A DNA stretch of 9,576 nt from Gemmatimonadales bacterium UBA4718 (GCA_002404375.1 DHJO01000021.1:1-9576); one strand, 5' to 3'. Shown: positions 1-6,695, numbered from the stretch's first letter. The notes: generated by a model from the sequence alone, not told the origin. Made by a program: numbers and translations.

Positions 1-1
1 T

Positions 2-1147
2 GCGCGCGTCGAATCGATCGACGTCGTCCGGGGCGTGATCATGATCATCATGGCGCTCGATCACACCCGGGACTTTTTCGGCATACCCGGGCAGAATCCC
101 ACGGATCTGGCCAACGCCTCGGCTGCGTTGTTTCTCACGCGCTGGGTCACGTTCTTCTGCGCACCGGTGTTCTTCCTGCTCACAGGTACGGGCGCGTACC
201 TCTCGCTGCGGCGCAAGTCTCCCGGTGAGCTGTCCCGATTCCTTTTCACGCGCGGCGTGTGGTTGATTTTCCTGGAAGTCGTGGTGCTTCGATGCCTTGG
301 CTACCAGTTCAATTTCGACTATCGGGTGACGATGCTGCTCGTTCTGTGGGCGCTTGGCTGGGCGATGATCACGCTCTCCGCGCTGGTTCGCCTGCCGGCG
401 TTCGTGGTCACCGTTCTCGGCGCCCTGATGATCGTGGGTCACAACCTCCTCGACTCGGTCAAGTCGGCGAGCCCGCTCTGGTCCATCCTGCATTCGCCGG
501 GTTTCGTCCTGAACACGCCGACCCATGTGGTATTTGTCGCTTATCCGCTCATTCCCTGGATAGGCGTTACCGCCGTGGGATACGGCCTCGGGCAGGTCTA
601 TAGCTGGGATACGGAGCGCCGGCGCGCATTTCTCCTGCGACTGGGCCTCGCACTGAGTGTGGCGTTTCTCGTGATTCGCGGCGTCAATACCTACGGCGAC
701 CCGTCGCACTGGACGCCCCAGAAAACGGCAGTGTTCACCGTGCTCTCGTTCCTGAACACGATCAAGTATCCGCCGTCGCTGCTCTTCCTGCTGATGACGC
801 TCGGTCCGGCGATGATATTTCTCTGGTCCGTGGACCGCGGGACGCCACGAGTCCTCCGGCCCGCGCTCGGGATCGGGAAAGTCCCCTTATTCTATTACAT
901 GCTGCACTTTCCACTGATACACCTGCTCGCCGTCGTCACTTGTTACGTGCGGTACGGATCGGCGCTCTGGATGTTCGAGTCACCGGACCTCGCGCATTAT
1001 CCTTTCAGCGCGCCGCCCGGTTGGGGATACTCGCTGCCAGTTGTCTACCTGATTTGGGCGTTCGTCGTAGCTGCGATGTATCCGCTCTGCCGGTGGTTCG
1101 CGGCGCTGAAGCAACGGCGGAGCGATGCGTGGCTGAGCTATCTTTGA
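2..1147 (+). CDS. DUF1624 / HGSNAT-like multi-span membrane protein (5' end missing)
   Basis: Integral inner-membrane protein of the DUF1624 family, related to the catalytic domain of heparan-alpha-glucosaminide N-acetyltransferase, an acyl-CoA-dependent transmembrane acyltransferase. The visible 381 residues begin off the left edge. An internal GTG at 35 could be taken for a start, but the frame is open to base 2, and the codons before it read ESIDVVRG, the conserved N-terminal motif of the family, followed by MALDHTRDFFG with the histidine that corresponds to the proposed acetyl-carrying residue. About nine to ten hydrophobic segments follow. Further family hallmarks are KYPPSLLFLLMTLGPA and GKVPLFYYMLHFPLIHLLA in the C-terminal third. 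The real substrate of bacterial members is unknown, so heparan activity should not be assumed. The stop codon overlaps a TTG start of the next gene. Family assignment is confident; biochemical role is not. Confidence 0.88.
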   Translation, partial: ARVESIDVVRGVIMIIMALDHTRDFFGIPGQNPTDLANASAALFLTRWVTFFCAPVFFLLTGTGAYLSLRRKSPGELSRFLFTRGVWLIFLEVVVLRCLGYQFNFDYRVTMLLVLWALGWAMITLSALVRLPAFVVTVLGALMIVGHNLLDSVKSASPLWSILHSPGFVLNTPTHVVFVAYPLIPWIGVTAVGYGLGQVYSWDTERRRAFLLRLGLALSVAFLVIRGVNTYGDPSHWTPQKTAVFTVLSFLNTIKYPPSLLFLLMTLGPAMIFLWSVDRGTPRVLRPALGIGKVPLFYYMLHFPLIHLLAVVTCYVRYGSALWMFESPDLAHYPFSAPPGWGYSLPVVYLIWAFVVAAMYPLCRWFAALKQRRSDAWLSYL

Positions 1148-1557
1148 GTCGCCTGCGATGGATCCGAGCCTTGCTATTCGTGGGCGTTCTGTACCTTGTC
1201 GCCGGTCTCGTCTTCGCCGCACTCGCCCGATCGACTGGGTCCAATCAGGGGCAAGCTGCGTGGCGGCTCGCCGCCTGGGTGATTAGCGCCGCCGCGTTCG
1301 CGGCTCACATAGCGTACGAGCAGGTTCGGTTGCGTACCTCGCCCCGGACAACGGCATTACACGCATCGCTGGCTGTTGGCCTCGGAGCGTTTGGACTTGC
1401 GGTCGCAGCAAGTCTTCACGGGCAGGCAGTGCACCGACATTTTCCCGTCTTCGCCCTCGCGCTGTGGCCAGTTCTGACGGCGCTGCCCGCGTTTGTCGTT
1501 GCACTGGCTGCGGCGGCGGTGCTCAGCCGAGCGCGGCGCAAAGAAGGCTCAACATAG
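1144..1557 (+). CDS. Small four-helix membrane protein, function unknown
   Basis: A 137-residue protein I do not recognise. It has four hydrophobic stretches, at about residues 9-28, 41-60, 75-95 and 103-130, with short charged loops and a basic tail (RARRKEG), so it is probably an inner-membrane protein. No ATG fits: the first in-frame ATG lies at 940, deep inside the preceding gene, which would give an implausible Arg-rich N-terminus. I chose the TTG at 1144 because it overlaps the upstream stop (TTGA), a common arrangement for translational coupling, and because the hydrophobic part begins shortly after it. The Shine-Dalgarno match is weak, which also suggests coupled translation. Composition is rich in Ala, Leu and Val with very few polar motifs, so function cannot be read from sequence. 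The start could alternatively be a nearby CTG or GTG. Confidence 0.6.
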   Translation: MSRLRWIRALLFVGVLYLVAGLVFAALARSTGSNQGQAAWRLAAWVISAAAFAAHIAYEQVRLRTSPRTTALHASLAVGLGAFGLAVAASLHGQAVHRHFPVFALALWPVLTALPAFVVALAAAAVLSRARRKEGST

Positions 1558-1559
1558 AT

Positions 1560-1564
1560 AGGAG
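1560..1564 (+). promoter_or_regulatory. Shine-Dalgarno AGGAG for the RibD-like gene
   Basis: AGGAG begins three bases after the TAG stop of the small membrane protein and ends six bases before the ATG at 1571. It fixes that start and suggests read-through transcription from the preceding genes. Confidence 0.7.
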
Positions 1565-1570
1565 TTCAGG

Positions 1571-2170
1571 ATGCGCAGGGTGATCGTCCAGGAATGGGTG
1601 AGTCTCGACGGGGTGGTGCAGGCGCCGGGCTCACCCAATGAGGACAAGAGTGGCGGCTTCCGACACGGCGGATGGCATCTGCCGTACTTCGACGACATGT
1701 CGAGAAATTGGGTGCTCGCGAACCTGACCGAGGCCGGCGGATATCTGCTGGGACGTCGCACGTACGAGAACTTCGCGGGTCACTGGCCGAACGCATCCGC
1801 GGAAGAGCAGGTGATCGCGCAACCGCTCAATACGCGGCCAAAATATGTGGCGTCCACGACGCTCACCGAGCCGCTCGCCTGGCAGAACTCGACGCTGCTC
1901 AAGAGTGACGTCGCCACCGCCGTGCGCACGCTGAAGCAGAAGGATGGCGGCAATCTTCTGGTGATCGGCAGCTCGAAGCTCGTGCAGTCGCTCATAGACT
2001 TCGACCTTGTCGACGAGTTCCGGATGATGATCGATCCGCTCCTCGTCGGCGGCGGCAAACGCATCTTCGGAAATGATGGTGCGCTCAGGCCGCTGCGGCT
2101 CGTCGAAAGCAGAGTGACAACCACGGGCGCGATCCTCGCGACCTACGCGCCCGCTGAACCAAAGCGTTAG
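1571..2170 (+). CDS. Dihydrofolate reductase family protein (RibD C-terminal domain)
   Basis: A 199-residue cytosolic protein of the RibD_C/DHFR-fold family (YyaP/YwjB-like), NAD(P)H-dependent reductase-like proteins whose substrates are mostly unknown. Visible family signatures are the N-terminal strand with SLDGVVQAPG (residues about 11-20), the central YLLGRRTYENFAGHWP (about 58-73), the nucleotide-binding turn LLVIGSSKLVQSL (about 129-141) and the C-terminal DEFRMMIDPLLVGGGKRIF. Length is typical of a full-length stand-alone member. The start is supported by the AGGAG six bases upstream. It is not a true folate-pathway DHFR: the arrangement matches the bacterial 'dihydrofolate reductase family' set, which rarely replaces FolA. 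It sits 13 bp after the small membrane protein and 35 bp before the DinB-like gene, so these may share a transcript, but no common pathway is apparent. Confidence 0.9.
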   Translation: MRRVIVQEWVSLDGVVQAPGSPNEDKSGGFRHGGWHLPYFDDMSRNWVLANLTEAGGYLLGRRTYENFAGHWPNASAEEQVIAQPLNTRPKYVASTTLTEPLAWQNSTLLKSDVATAVRTLKQKDGGNLLVIGSSKLVQSLIDFDLVDEFRMMIDPLLVGGGKRIFGNDGALRPLRLVESRVTTTGAILATYAPAEPKR

Positions 2171-2195
2171 ACAAAGAAAGGGTGCGGACTGACAC

Positions 2196-2200
2196 GGGAG
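2196..2200 (+). promoter_or_regulatory. Shine-Dalgarno GGGAG that decides the DUF1572 start
   Basis: GGGAG ends five bases before the ATG at 2206. The alternative GTG at 2182 lies only two bases after the purine tract AAAGAAAG and would add eight residues (MRTDTGVI) that look non-native, so the ATG is preferred. Confidence 0.55.
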
Positions 2201-2205
2201 TCATC

Positions 2206-2739
2206 ATGAGTAGCAAATTCGCCGACGCTTACCTTCGGAACATCGTCCGCACTTACCGCACGTATAAGGAGATGGCCGAAAAGGCGATCGAGCAGGTTCG
2301 GTCTGAGGAAGATCTGAACCGGGAGCTCGACGAGAGCTCGAACAGCATCGCGATCATCGTCAAGCACGTGTCCGGCAACCTCCGCTCACGGTTTCGCGAC
2401 TTCCTCACTTCCGACGGCGAAAAACCGGATCGCAACCGGGACTCGGAGTTCGAGAGCGAAGAGCGTGTTTCACGCGAGCAGCTCCTGCGCTCGTGGAGCT
2501 CCGCATGGGAGATAGCGATGAACTCGATTGAGGCGCTGTCCGCGGACGATCTCGAGCGCACGGTGCGAATTCGTGGCCAGGAGCTTCTCGTCGTCGAGGC
2601 ACTCAACAGATCCGTGACGCACACAGCATATCACGTCGGGCAAATTGTCTACCTCGCCCGACACTTCGCGTCACCCAATTGGAAAACCTTGAGTATTCCC
2701 AAAGCCCGGTCGGCCGAAGCGGGAGCGGTCAAACGATAG
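2206..2739 (+). CDS. DinB-superfamily protein of the DUF1572 type
   Basis: A 177-residue four-helix-bundle protein of the DinB/YfiT superfamily, subgroup DUF1572. Members usually bind a divalent metal through three histidines, and some act as thiol-dependent transferases; the reaction of DUF1572 proteins is not established. The metal-site histidines are visible: IIVKHVSGNLRSRFRDFL (H about residue 50) in helix 2, and the closing helix signature VTHTAYHVGQIVYLARHF (about residues 139-156) with two more. The acidic loop SDGEKPDRNRDSEF is also typical of DUF1572. The length is normal for the family. The ATG at 2206 is preferred over a GTG 24 bases upstream because of its ribosome-binding site. 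The neighbours give no functional clue. Probably cytosolic, as no signal or membrane segment is present. Confidence 0.88.
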   Translation: MSSKFADAYLRNIVRTYRTYKEMAEKAIEQVRSEEDLNRELDESSNSIAIIVKHVSGNLRSRFRDFLTSDGEKPDRNRDSEFESEERVSREQLLRSWSSAWEIAMNSIEALSADDLERTVRIRGQELLVVEALNRSVTHTAYHVGQIVYLARHFASPNWKTLSIPKARSAEAGAVKR

Positions 2740-2753
2740 CCCATGGTCGACGA

Positions 2754-3290
2754 ATGACACCGAAAGACTGCCTGCGGGCACCGGCAATACGCATAATGTT
2801 GTTCGTCGCTATTCTCGGCACTGGCTGTCATCGTAAACCAAGTCTCGAGCCGATCCCGTCGGCGGAGGAGTATTGCTGGTGGTCGAGTCAGTACGTCGCG
2901 CTGCCGCCCGTGCTGCTCGCGTCCCAGTTCCAAAGCGCGCTCGTGGCCGCTGGGTTCGCGAATGCGCACTGGGTGCGCAATGGAGACAGCGCCTGGGCAA
3001 TCGCCGGTCCCGCGCACGTTCCGGCCTCCCCAACTGGCGCGGCGTACGCCTTTCGTGTTGTGGCTTACGTTCCTCGCGATGCTATCAACTGCGCGTGGCG
3101 CGGCAACTCGGAAGCTCCAATCGCGCGACGACCGATAGGCGCCGAGAGTTGCTTCCACGCAAATGTGTTCATTTACCCGCCTGAACAGGGTTGGGCGAGC
3201 AAAGATAGTGTCGCGGCTATTAGTCGCGTCCTCCCCTTGTGTAGCACGGTCTACCAATCGGCGCTCGCCGGCCTGGAGCGCCTGCAATAG
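2754..3290 (+). CDS. Probable lipoprotein with four extra cysteines, function unknown
   Basis: A 178-residue protein I do not recognise. The N-terminus has a hydrophobic stretch IMLFVAILGTGC ending in Cys25, which resembles a lipoprotein signal, although Leu is at -4 rather than -3, so the lipobox is imperfect. After it come a proline-containing linker and a compact, Trp/Tyr-rich domain with cysteines at about residues 41, 113, 133 and 163, which could form two disulfides in the periplasm. The frame extends upstream to 2679 inside the DUF1572 gene. I chose ATG 2754, 14 bp after the DUF1572 stop, because earlier residues look like noise; ATG 2796 would give only ten residues before the cysteine. 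No strong Shine-Dalgarno is visible. The opposite strand also has a long open frame here, but it is Arg-rich and has no exported or folded look, so the + strand reading is preferred. Confidence 0.6.
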   Translation: MTPKDCLRAPAIRIMLFVAILGTGCHRKPSLEPIPSAEEYCWWSSQYVALPPVLLASQFQSALVAAGFANAHWVRNGDSAWAIAGPAHVPASPTGAAYAFRVVAYVPRDAINCAWRGNSEAPIARRPIGAESCFHANVFIYPPEQGWASKDSVAAISRVLPLCSTVYQSALAGLERLQ

Positions 3291-3327
3291 CTATGGTTTT
3301 AGCGAAGTCTTGGTATAACAGGAGCAT

Positions 3328-4854
3328 CTAGTCGCGCGCCGTAAGGCGGCCGATTCCCCGGAGCGCGTGGCGGCGATTTGGCTCCTTCTCCAGCGTAGCG
3401 CGATACTCCGCATTCGCCTCGGCGGGCCGATTTAGCTCCATCAGCATATCGCCGAGCAGCTCGCGCGCAGGCGCCAGCGGCCCCGGTGTCACGGCGCTCT
3501 TCTCGGTCGCGTCCTCGCGCGCCGTTGCTTCGCGCATCACGGTCAGAGCATCGGTCGCACGCTTCTCGGCGAGATCGAGCCAGGCCTGGGCAGCGAGATG
3601 CTGGATGGCAACCTGCTCCGCCCAATATCCTTCGCCCTTCGCACTCAACCGCTGCTGAATCGACCCCAGCGAATCGATGGCCGCCTTTGCCTTTGTGAGA
3701 TCGCCCGTGTGCGACGCGCCGAGTGCGCGCGCGAAGTACGTCATCGCCTCCGTATACGGATAGGCGCTCGCTTTCGGCTCGAGCGAAGCGGCTTCGGCCC
3801 ACGCGCTCCGCTCCAGCACCCAGCGCGCCGGAATCGCAGCGAGGGCAAACACACCCGCGGAACCGGGAGCGGCGCCAGTAACCGCATTGGGGTCGAATCG
3901 CGCCGCGAGCGCGGGCAGTCCATCGAGAATCGCTTTCGCCTCGGACTCTTTTCCCATTTGCAGGTAGGCGTACATCGCGTAGTCGGACGCATGCAGGGCT
4001 TCCGCGATCGAGCCGGTGCTCAACGCAACCTTGATCGACCGGTTGTTGGTGTTGACCGATTCCTCCCACATGCCGACTCGGGTAAAGGTGTGAGAGGGCA
4101 TGTGCAGCGCGTGCGCGGCGGACGGAGCGATGCTCGCATAGCGCTGCGCGGCTGCCCGGGCCTTGTCAGCGAGTGCAGGATAGTCGTAGGTGTGAATGAT
4201 GTAATGCGCGAGCCCGGGGTGATTCGGCTGTTTCGCCCAGAGCGGCTCGAGAATACTGCCCGCTTTCAGCTGATTCGCGTATGTCTTGTCTGTCGGCGGC
4301 GCGGACGCCGTGAGTGAGATCGCATAGAAGATCAGTGCCTCGGTGTCCGCTGGCTGCCGCATCACGAGGTCGTTCATCGCGCGCTCGTACGCGACGACGC
4401 GCGTCCTCTGATCCTTGTGCTCGAAATCGTTGTACAGCATGCTGACGGCGTTTATATACCCGCGCTCGCGCTCGGACGCATGAGCGGCGGCGAGTCGGCT
4501 CGCGGCGTCGGCGGCCTGCTTGCCCTGCTGTAGCTGCGCGACCGACCGGTTTCCGGCCGCCATCGGATTGCTCCATCGACTGAGCGCGATCCCCCAGTCC
4601 GCCATTGCGCACGTGGAGTCGGCGGCGAGCACTTCGTTGAAGGTCCGGATCGACGCGCCAAATTCGAACGAGTGCAGCAGTGCAACGGCGTGGTCGAACT
4701 GAGGAGCGACCGTGGGGCTGCACGATGTCGCGAAGTGAACGGTGCCGAACTCTCCAGTCGGCGCGCCCAGGGGATGTGCGTGCTCCTGCGCAGCTGCGCC
4801 CGGCCCCGGGAGAGTGAGAAGAACCGCGGCCGCGGTGACAGATACGCGCATCAT
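3328..4854 (-). CDS. Secreted tetratricopeptide-repeat protein with conserved histidine cluster
   Basis: A 508-residue exported protein built mainly of helical TPR-type repeats. Residues 1-22 form a Sec signal (basic MMR, hydrophobic AAAVLLTLPG, cleavage near AAA|QE), so the mature protein is periplasmic or surface-bound. TPR-like helix pairs are visible at about residues 52-100, 150-182, 228-330, and a C-terminal pair where LLGDMLMELNRPAEANAEYR is a classical TPR. The central part has histidines 212, 217, 221, 248, 251 and 255 in HPGLAHYIIHTYDYPAL and HALHMPSHTFTRVG, a pattern I recall as strongly conserved in a subset of such proteins. The frame allows an ATG at 4902 or 4875, but 4854 has GGAG five bases upstream and begins just before the signal peptide. 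It is downstream of the PAS gene (107 bp gap) and convergent with the lipoprotein gene. Partner and role are unknown. Confidence 0.85.
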   Translation of the reverse strand: MMRVSVTAAAVLLTLPGPGAAAQEHAHPLGAPTGEFGTVHFATSCSPTVAPQFDHAVALLHSFEFGASIRTFNEVLAADSTCAMADWGIALSRWSNPMAAGNRSVAQLQQGKQAADAASRLAAAHASERERGYINAVSMLYNDFEHKDQRTRVVAYERAMNDLVMRQPADTEALIFYAISLTASAPPTDKTYANQLKAGSILEPLWAKQPNHPGLAHYIIHTYDYPALADKARAAAQRYASIAPSAAHALHMPSHTFTRVGMWEESVNTNNRSIKVALSTGSIAEALHASDYAMYAYLQMGKESEAKAILDGLPALAARFDPNAVTGAAPGSAGVFALAAIPARWVLERSAWAEAASLEPKASAYPYTEAMTYFARALGASHTGDLTKAKAAIDSLGSIQQRLSAKGEGYWAEQVAIQHLAAQAWLDLAEKRATDALTVMREATAREDATEKSAVTPGPLAPARELLGDMLMELNRPAEANAEYRATLEKEPNRRHALRGIGRLTARD

Positions 4855-4859
4855 GTGTT

Positions 4860-4863
4860 CTCC
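4860..4863 (-). promoter_or_regulatory. Shine-Dalgarno GGAG that decides the TPR protein start
   Basis: Read on the minus strand, GGAG is followed by AACAC and then ATGATG, so the first of the two tandem ATGs (4854) is five bases away and the second eight. The candidate starts further upstream at 4875 and 4902 have no comparable site. Confidence 0.55.
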
Positions 4864-4873
4864 ATGCAGGTTC

Positions 4874-4902
4874 ATTGTGCTACGCGAGAGCGCGGACGGC
4901 AA
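4874..4902 (-). promoter_or_regulatory. Possible sigma70-like promoter for the TPR gene
   Basis: On the minus strand TTGCCG (4902-4897) and CACAAT (4879-4874) are separated by 17 bases; each matches four of six bases of the sigma70 -35 and -10 consensus. The predicted start of transcription would be about a dozen bases before ATG 4854, agreeing with that start. Many phyla have divergent promoters, and such matches occur by chance, so this is weak. Confidence 0.2.
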
Positions 4903-4961
4903 GAGACCAAATACCGCGCGGCAATGAAATCGGGGAAGGCAAATGAATTTCAGGCCGGACC

Positions 4962-5606
4962 CTACGGCTTCGCCTTCTCGCGTTCCGAGTGTTCGAACTC
5001 CAACTCGGGATGACTCTCCAAACAGCTCGGACAGATGCCATGACTGAACATGGTTGTCGTGTGCTGAGAGATGTAGTCCTCGACGTGGTGCCAGTAGTTC
5101 CCGTCGTCCCGGATCTTCCTGCAGTACGAACAGATCGGCAATATCTCGCGCAAGGTTCTAACCTCCGCCAGCGCCGCCTGCAGCTCGCGGACCAGTTGCT
5201 CGCGCTCCTCTTCCGCCCTCTTGCTCTCGGTGACGTCGCGCGCCACGGAGTAGATCACCTTCTCCCCGGAATTGGGAGAGGCATTCCATCGAAACCAGCG
5301 GAACGAGCCATCCTTGCAGAGGTAGCGGTTCTCGAAAGCGAGCGCTTGCCCGCCGCCCTTGACCTTCGCGTTCTGCTTCAGCGTCCGCTCGCGATCGTCC
5401 GGGTGTACGAACTCGATGAAGGGGCGTGACATCAGCTCCTCGCGCGTGAAGCCCAGGGTTCGCTCCCACGCTGGATTGAGCTGCTTGAAGTATCCGTTGA
5501 AGTCGAGCATGCAGAGCATGTCGATCGAGTTGGCGAAGAAGCGATCTTCCAGCTCCTGGACCGCTCTCTTCGCGGTAGCTTCGTTCAGGATTTTTTGCTC
5601 AGTCAC
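4962..5606 (-). CDS. PAS-domain sensor protein with four-cysteine C-terminal motif
   Basis: A 214-residue soluble protein. Residues about 20-128 are a PAS domain: FFANSIDMLCMLDFNGYFKQLNPAWERTLG-type N-cap, the HPDDRE motif (68-73), and the PAC part ending ARDVTESKRAEEE. Residues about 126-155 are a charged helix likely to form a coiled coil. Residues 156-200 carry ILPICSYCRKIRDD and HGICPSCLE with Cys159, 162, 192 and 195, a CxxC-x29-CxxC arrangement like a zinc ribbon that I recall ending many PAS proteins and response regulators. No histidine kinase, GGDEF or DNA-binding domain follows, so signal output must come from a partner or from the cysteine motif. The start is GTG 5606 with AGAGGAG ten bases upstream, a little far. 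It is transcribed away from the deacetylase operon and may lead into the TPR gene. Ligand unknown. Confidence 0.87.
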   Translation of the reverse strand: MTEQKILNEATAKRAVQELEDRFFANSIDMLCMLDFNGYFKQLNPAWERTLGFTREELMSRPFIEFVHPDDRERTLKQNAKVKGGGQALAFENRYLCKDGSFRWFRWNASPNSGEKVIYSVARDVTESKRAEEEREQLVRELQAALAEVRTLREILPICSYCRKIRDDGNYWHHVEDYISQHTTTMFSHGICPSCLESHPELEFEHSEREKAKP

Positions 5607-5616
5607 GGGTGTCCGG

Positions 5617-5623
5617 CTCCTCT
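5617..5623 (-). promoter_or_regulatory. Shine-Dalgarno AGAGGAG for the PAS gene
   Basis: On the minus strand AGAGGAG ends ten bases before the GTG at 5606. The match is strong although the spacing is long; no in-frame ATG nearby competes with it. Confidence 0.45.
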
Positions 5624-5643
5624 GTCTGCGATCACACGCGGGG

Positions 5644-5682
5644 CGGCAATCTGCCGTGAAGCGCTGGCACAGTCGCCTGCCA
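5644..5682. promoter_or_regulatory. Two inverted repeats in the divergent intergenic region
   Basis: Between the PAS gene and the deacetylase operon (gap 5607-5744) there are two inverted repeats sharing the GGCA/TGCC half-site: CGGCA-ATC-TGCCG at 5644-5656 and TGGCA-N8-TGCCA at 5665-5682. Their place between divergent genes makes them candidate operators, but each arm is only five bases and GC-rich DNA yields such repeats by chance. Nothing else notable is seen in the gap, and no convincing -35/-10 pair was found for the + strand operon. Confidence 0.25.
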
Positions 5683-5744
5683 CGCCCTCAATTTACCCCT
5701 CCAGTTGGCTGTACGCGCTCCTTCCACGATTTCACGAGCTTCCC

Positions 5745-6668
5745 ATGAACTTGCTGCTTCGGTGTTCGGTGGTATCGCTTCTGTTTGCATCAACGCTTTC
5801 CGCACAGACCAAAACCATAGCCGAGCGCCTCGGCCATCCGGCCGACTCGAAATTGCTCATACTACACGCGGACGATCTGGGCGCCGCCCATTCCGTAGAC
5901 ATGGCAAGCTTCGACGCGCTCGACAAAGGCGCCGTCTCGTCAGCGAGCATTATGTTGCCGACGCCGTGGATCACCGAAGTCGCCGCCTACGCCAGGGCGC
6001 ACCCGAACGCAGATCTAGGCCTGCATCTCACACTCACAAGCGAGTGGGAAACGTATCGGTGGGGTAGCGTCGAGTCGGCGGACAAGGTTTCGAGTTTGCT
6101 CGATTCGGCTGGCACTTTCCCGAATGATGAGAAACTGGTTGCGGCACATGCGAAGCCGCTCGAGGTCGAACGCGAGATCCGCGCGCAAATCAACCGCGCA
6201 TTGGCGCTCGGGATTCGTCCGACACATCTCGATAGCCACATGGGCTCTCTTTTTACCACGCCCGAGCTGATTGCGACGTACGTCAAGGTGGCTCACGACT
6301 ATCATCTCCCGTTTCTCGCTGTCAAAGGCAGCGCGCTCGCCGCGCCCCAGGCTGGACTCACTGCCAGGGACATCGTGCTCGACGCAGTGATCATCGCCGA
6401 CCGGCAGGTTCCCCGAGATAAGTGGAAGGAGTTCTATCTGAATGCGATTGCCAACCTCAAGCCCGGCCTCACCGAGATCATCGTCCACCTGGGTCATGAC
6501 GACAGCGAGCTGCAAGCCGTGATGGTTGATCACGAGGGCTACGGCTCCGCGTGGCGCCAGCGCGACTACGACGTCGTGAACAGCGCCGAGTTCAAGAAGG
6601 CGTTGCAGGACAACCACGTGATTCTCGTCACTTGGAAAGAGCTGGGGAAGCTCGCCCAACATCCCTGA
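5745..6668 (+). CDS. Secreted YdjC/ChbG-family carbohydrate deacetylase
   Basis: A 307-residue exported enzyme of the YdjC/ChbG family, metal-dependent hydrolases that remove N-acetyl groups from N-acetylglucosamine oligosaccharides (ChbG acts on chitobiose) and related amino sugars. Residues 1-20 are a Sec signal with cleavage near LSA|QT, so it acts outside the cytoplasm, whereas E. coli ChbG is cytosolic. Catalytic motifs are in the expected order: HADDLG with Asp43/Asp44, GLHLTLT with His94, PTHLDSH with His161, Asp163 and His165, and IIVHLGH with His248 near the C-terminus. The usual HxDxHxH motif reads HLDSHMG here, so its last histidine is absent, which I believe marks a secreted subgroup. 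The start is ATG 5745, directly before the signal peptide; its ribosome-binding site is weak. It leads an operon with a permease (30 bp later) and a GH2 glucosaminidase, supporting an amino-sugar substrate. Exact substrate is unproven. Confidence 0.88.
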   Translation: MNLLLRCSVVSLLFASTLSAQTKTIAERLGHPADSKLLILHADDLGAAHSVDMASFDALDKGAVSSASIMLPTPWITEVAAYARAHPNADLGLHLTLTSEWETYRWGSVESADKVSSLLDSAGTFPNDEKLVAAHAKPLEVEREIRAQINRALALGIRPTHLDSHMGSLFTTPELIATYVKVAHDYHLPFLAVKGSALAAPQAGLTARDIVLDAVIIADRQVPRDKWKEFYLNAIANLKPGLTEIIVHLGHDDSELQAVMVDHEGYGSAWRQRDYDVVNSAEFKKALQDNHVILVTWKELGKLAQHP

Positions 6669-6695
6669 GGAGGATACTCCCACGCGCCTGAGGAG
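6664..6695 (+). repeat. Nine-base direct repeat CCTGAGGAG carrying two Shine-Dalgarno copies
   Basis: CCTGAGGAG occurs at 6664-6672, spanning the deacetylase stop codon, and again at 6687-6695 just before the permease start. Both copies contain AGGAG. Only the second is close enough to serve the permease. It may be a small duplication or chance. Confidence 0.5.

Noticed and set aside
940..1143. N-terminal extension of the small membrane protein to ATG 940
   Set aside because: It would overlap the DUF1624 gene by about 200 bases, and the extension translates to an Arg-rich stretch typical of out-of-frame sequence.
2..1147. Joining the HGSNAT-like protein to the glucosamine operon as one pathway
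   Set aside because: It is more than 4 kb away, with oppositely oriented genes between, and bacterial DUF1624 proteins have no proven glucosaminide substrate. The shared word glucosamine is not evidence.
2649..3287. 212-codon minus-strand open frame opposite the probable lipoprotein gene
   Set aside because: Arg-rich, low-order translation without recognisable motifs. The + strand reading has an export signal and a plausible folded composition.
3290..3303. Possible terminator hairpin GCTA...TAGC between the convergent lipoprotein and TPR genes
   Set aside because: The stem is only four base pairs, AT-rich in part, and no T-run follows on either strand.
3598..4317. 239-codon + strand open frame antisense to the TPR gene
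   Set aside because: Arg-rich shadow of a well-supported TPR coding sequence.
5664..5681. Sigma54-like TGGCAC box upstream of the deacetylase
   Set aside because: TGGCAC is present but the -12 GC does not fall at the required ten-base spacing from GG (off by one), and TTGC is not matched.
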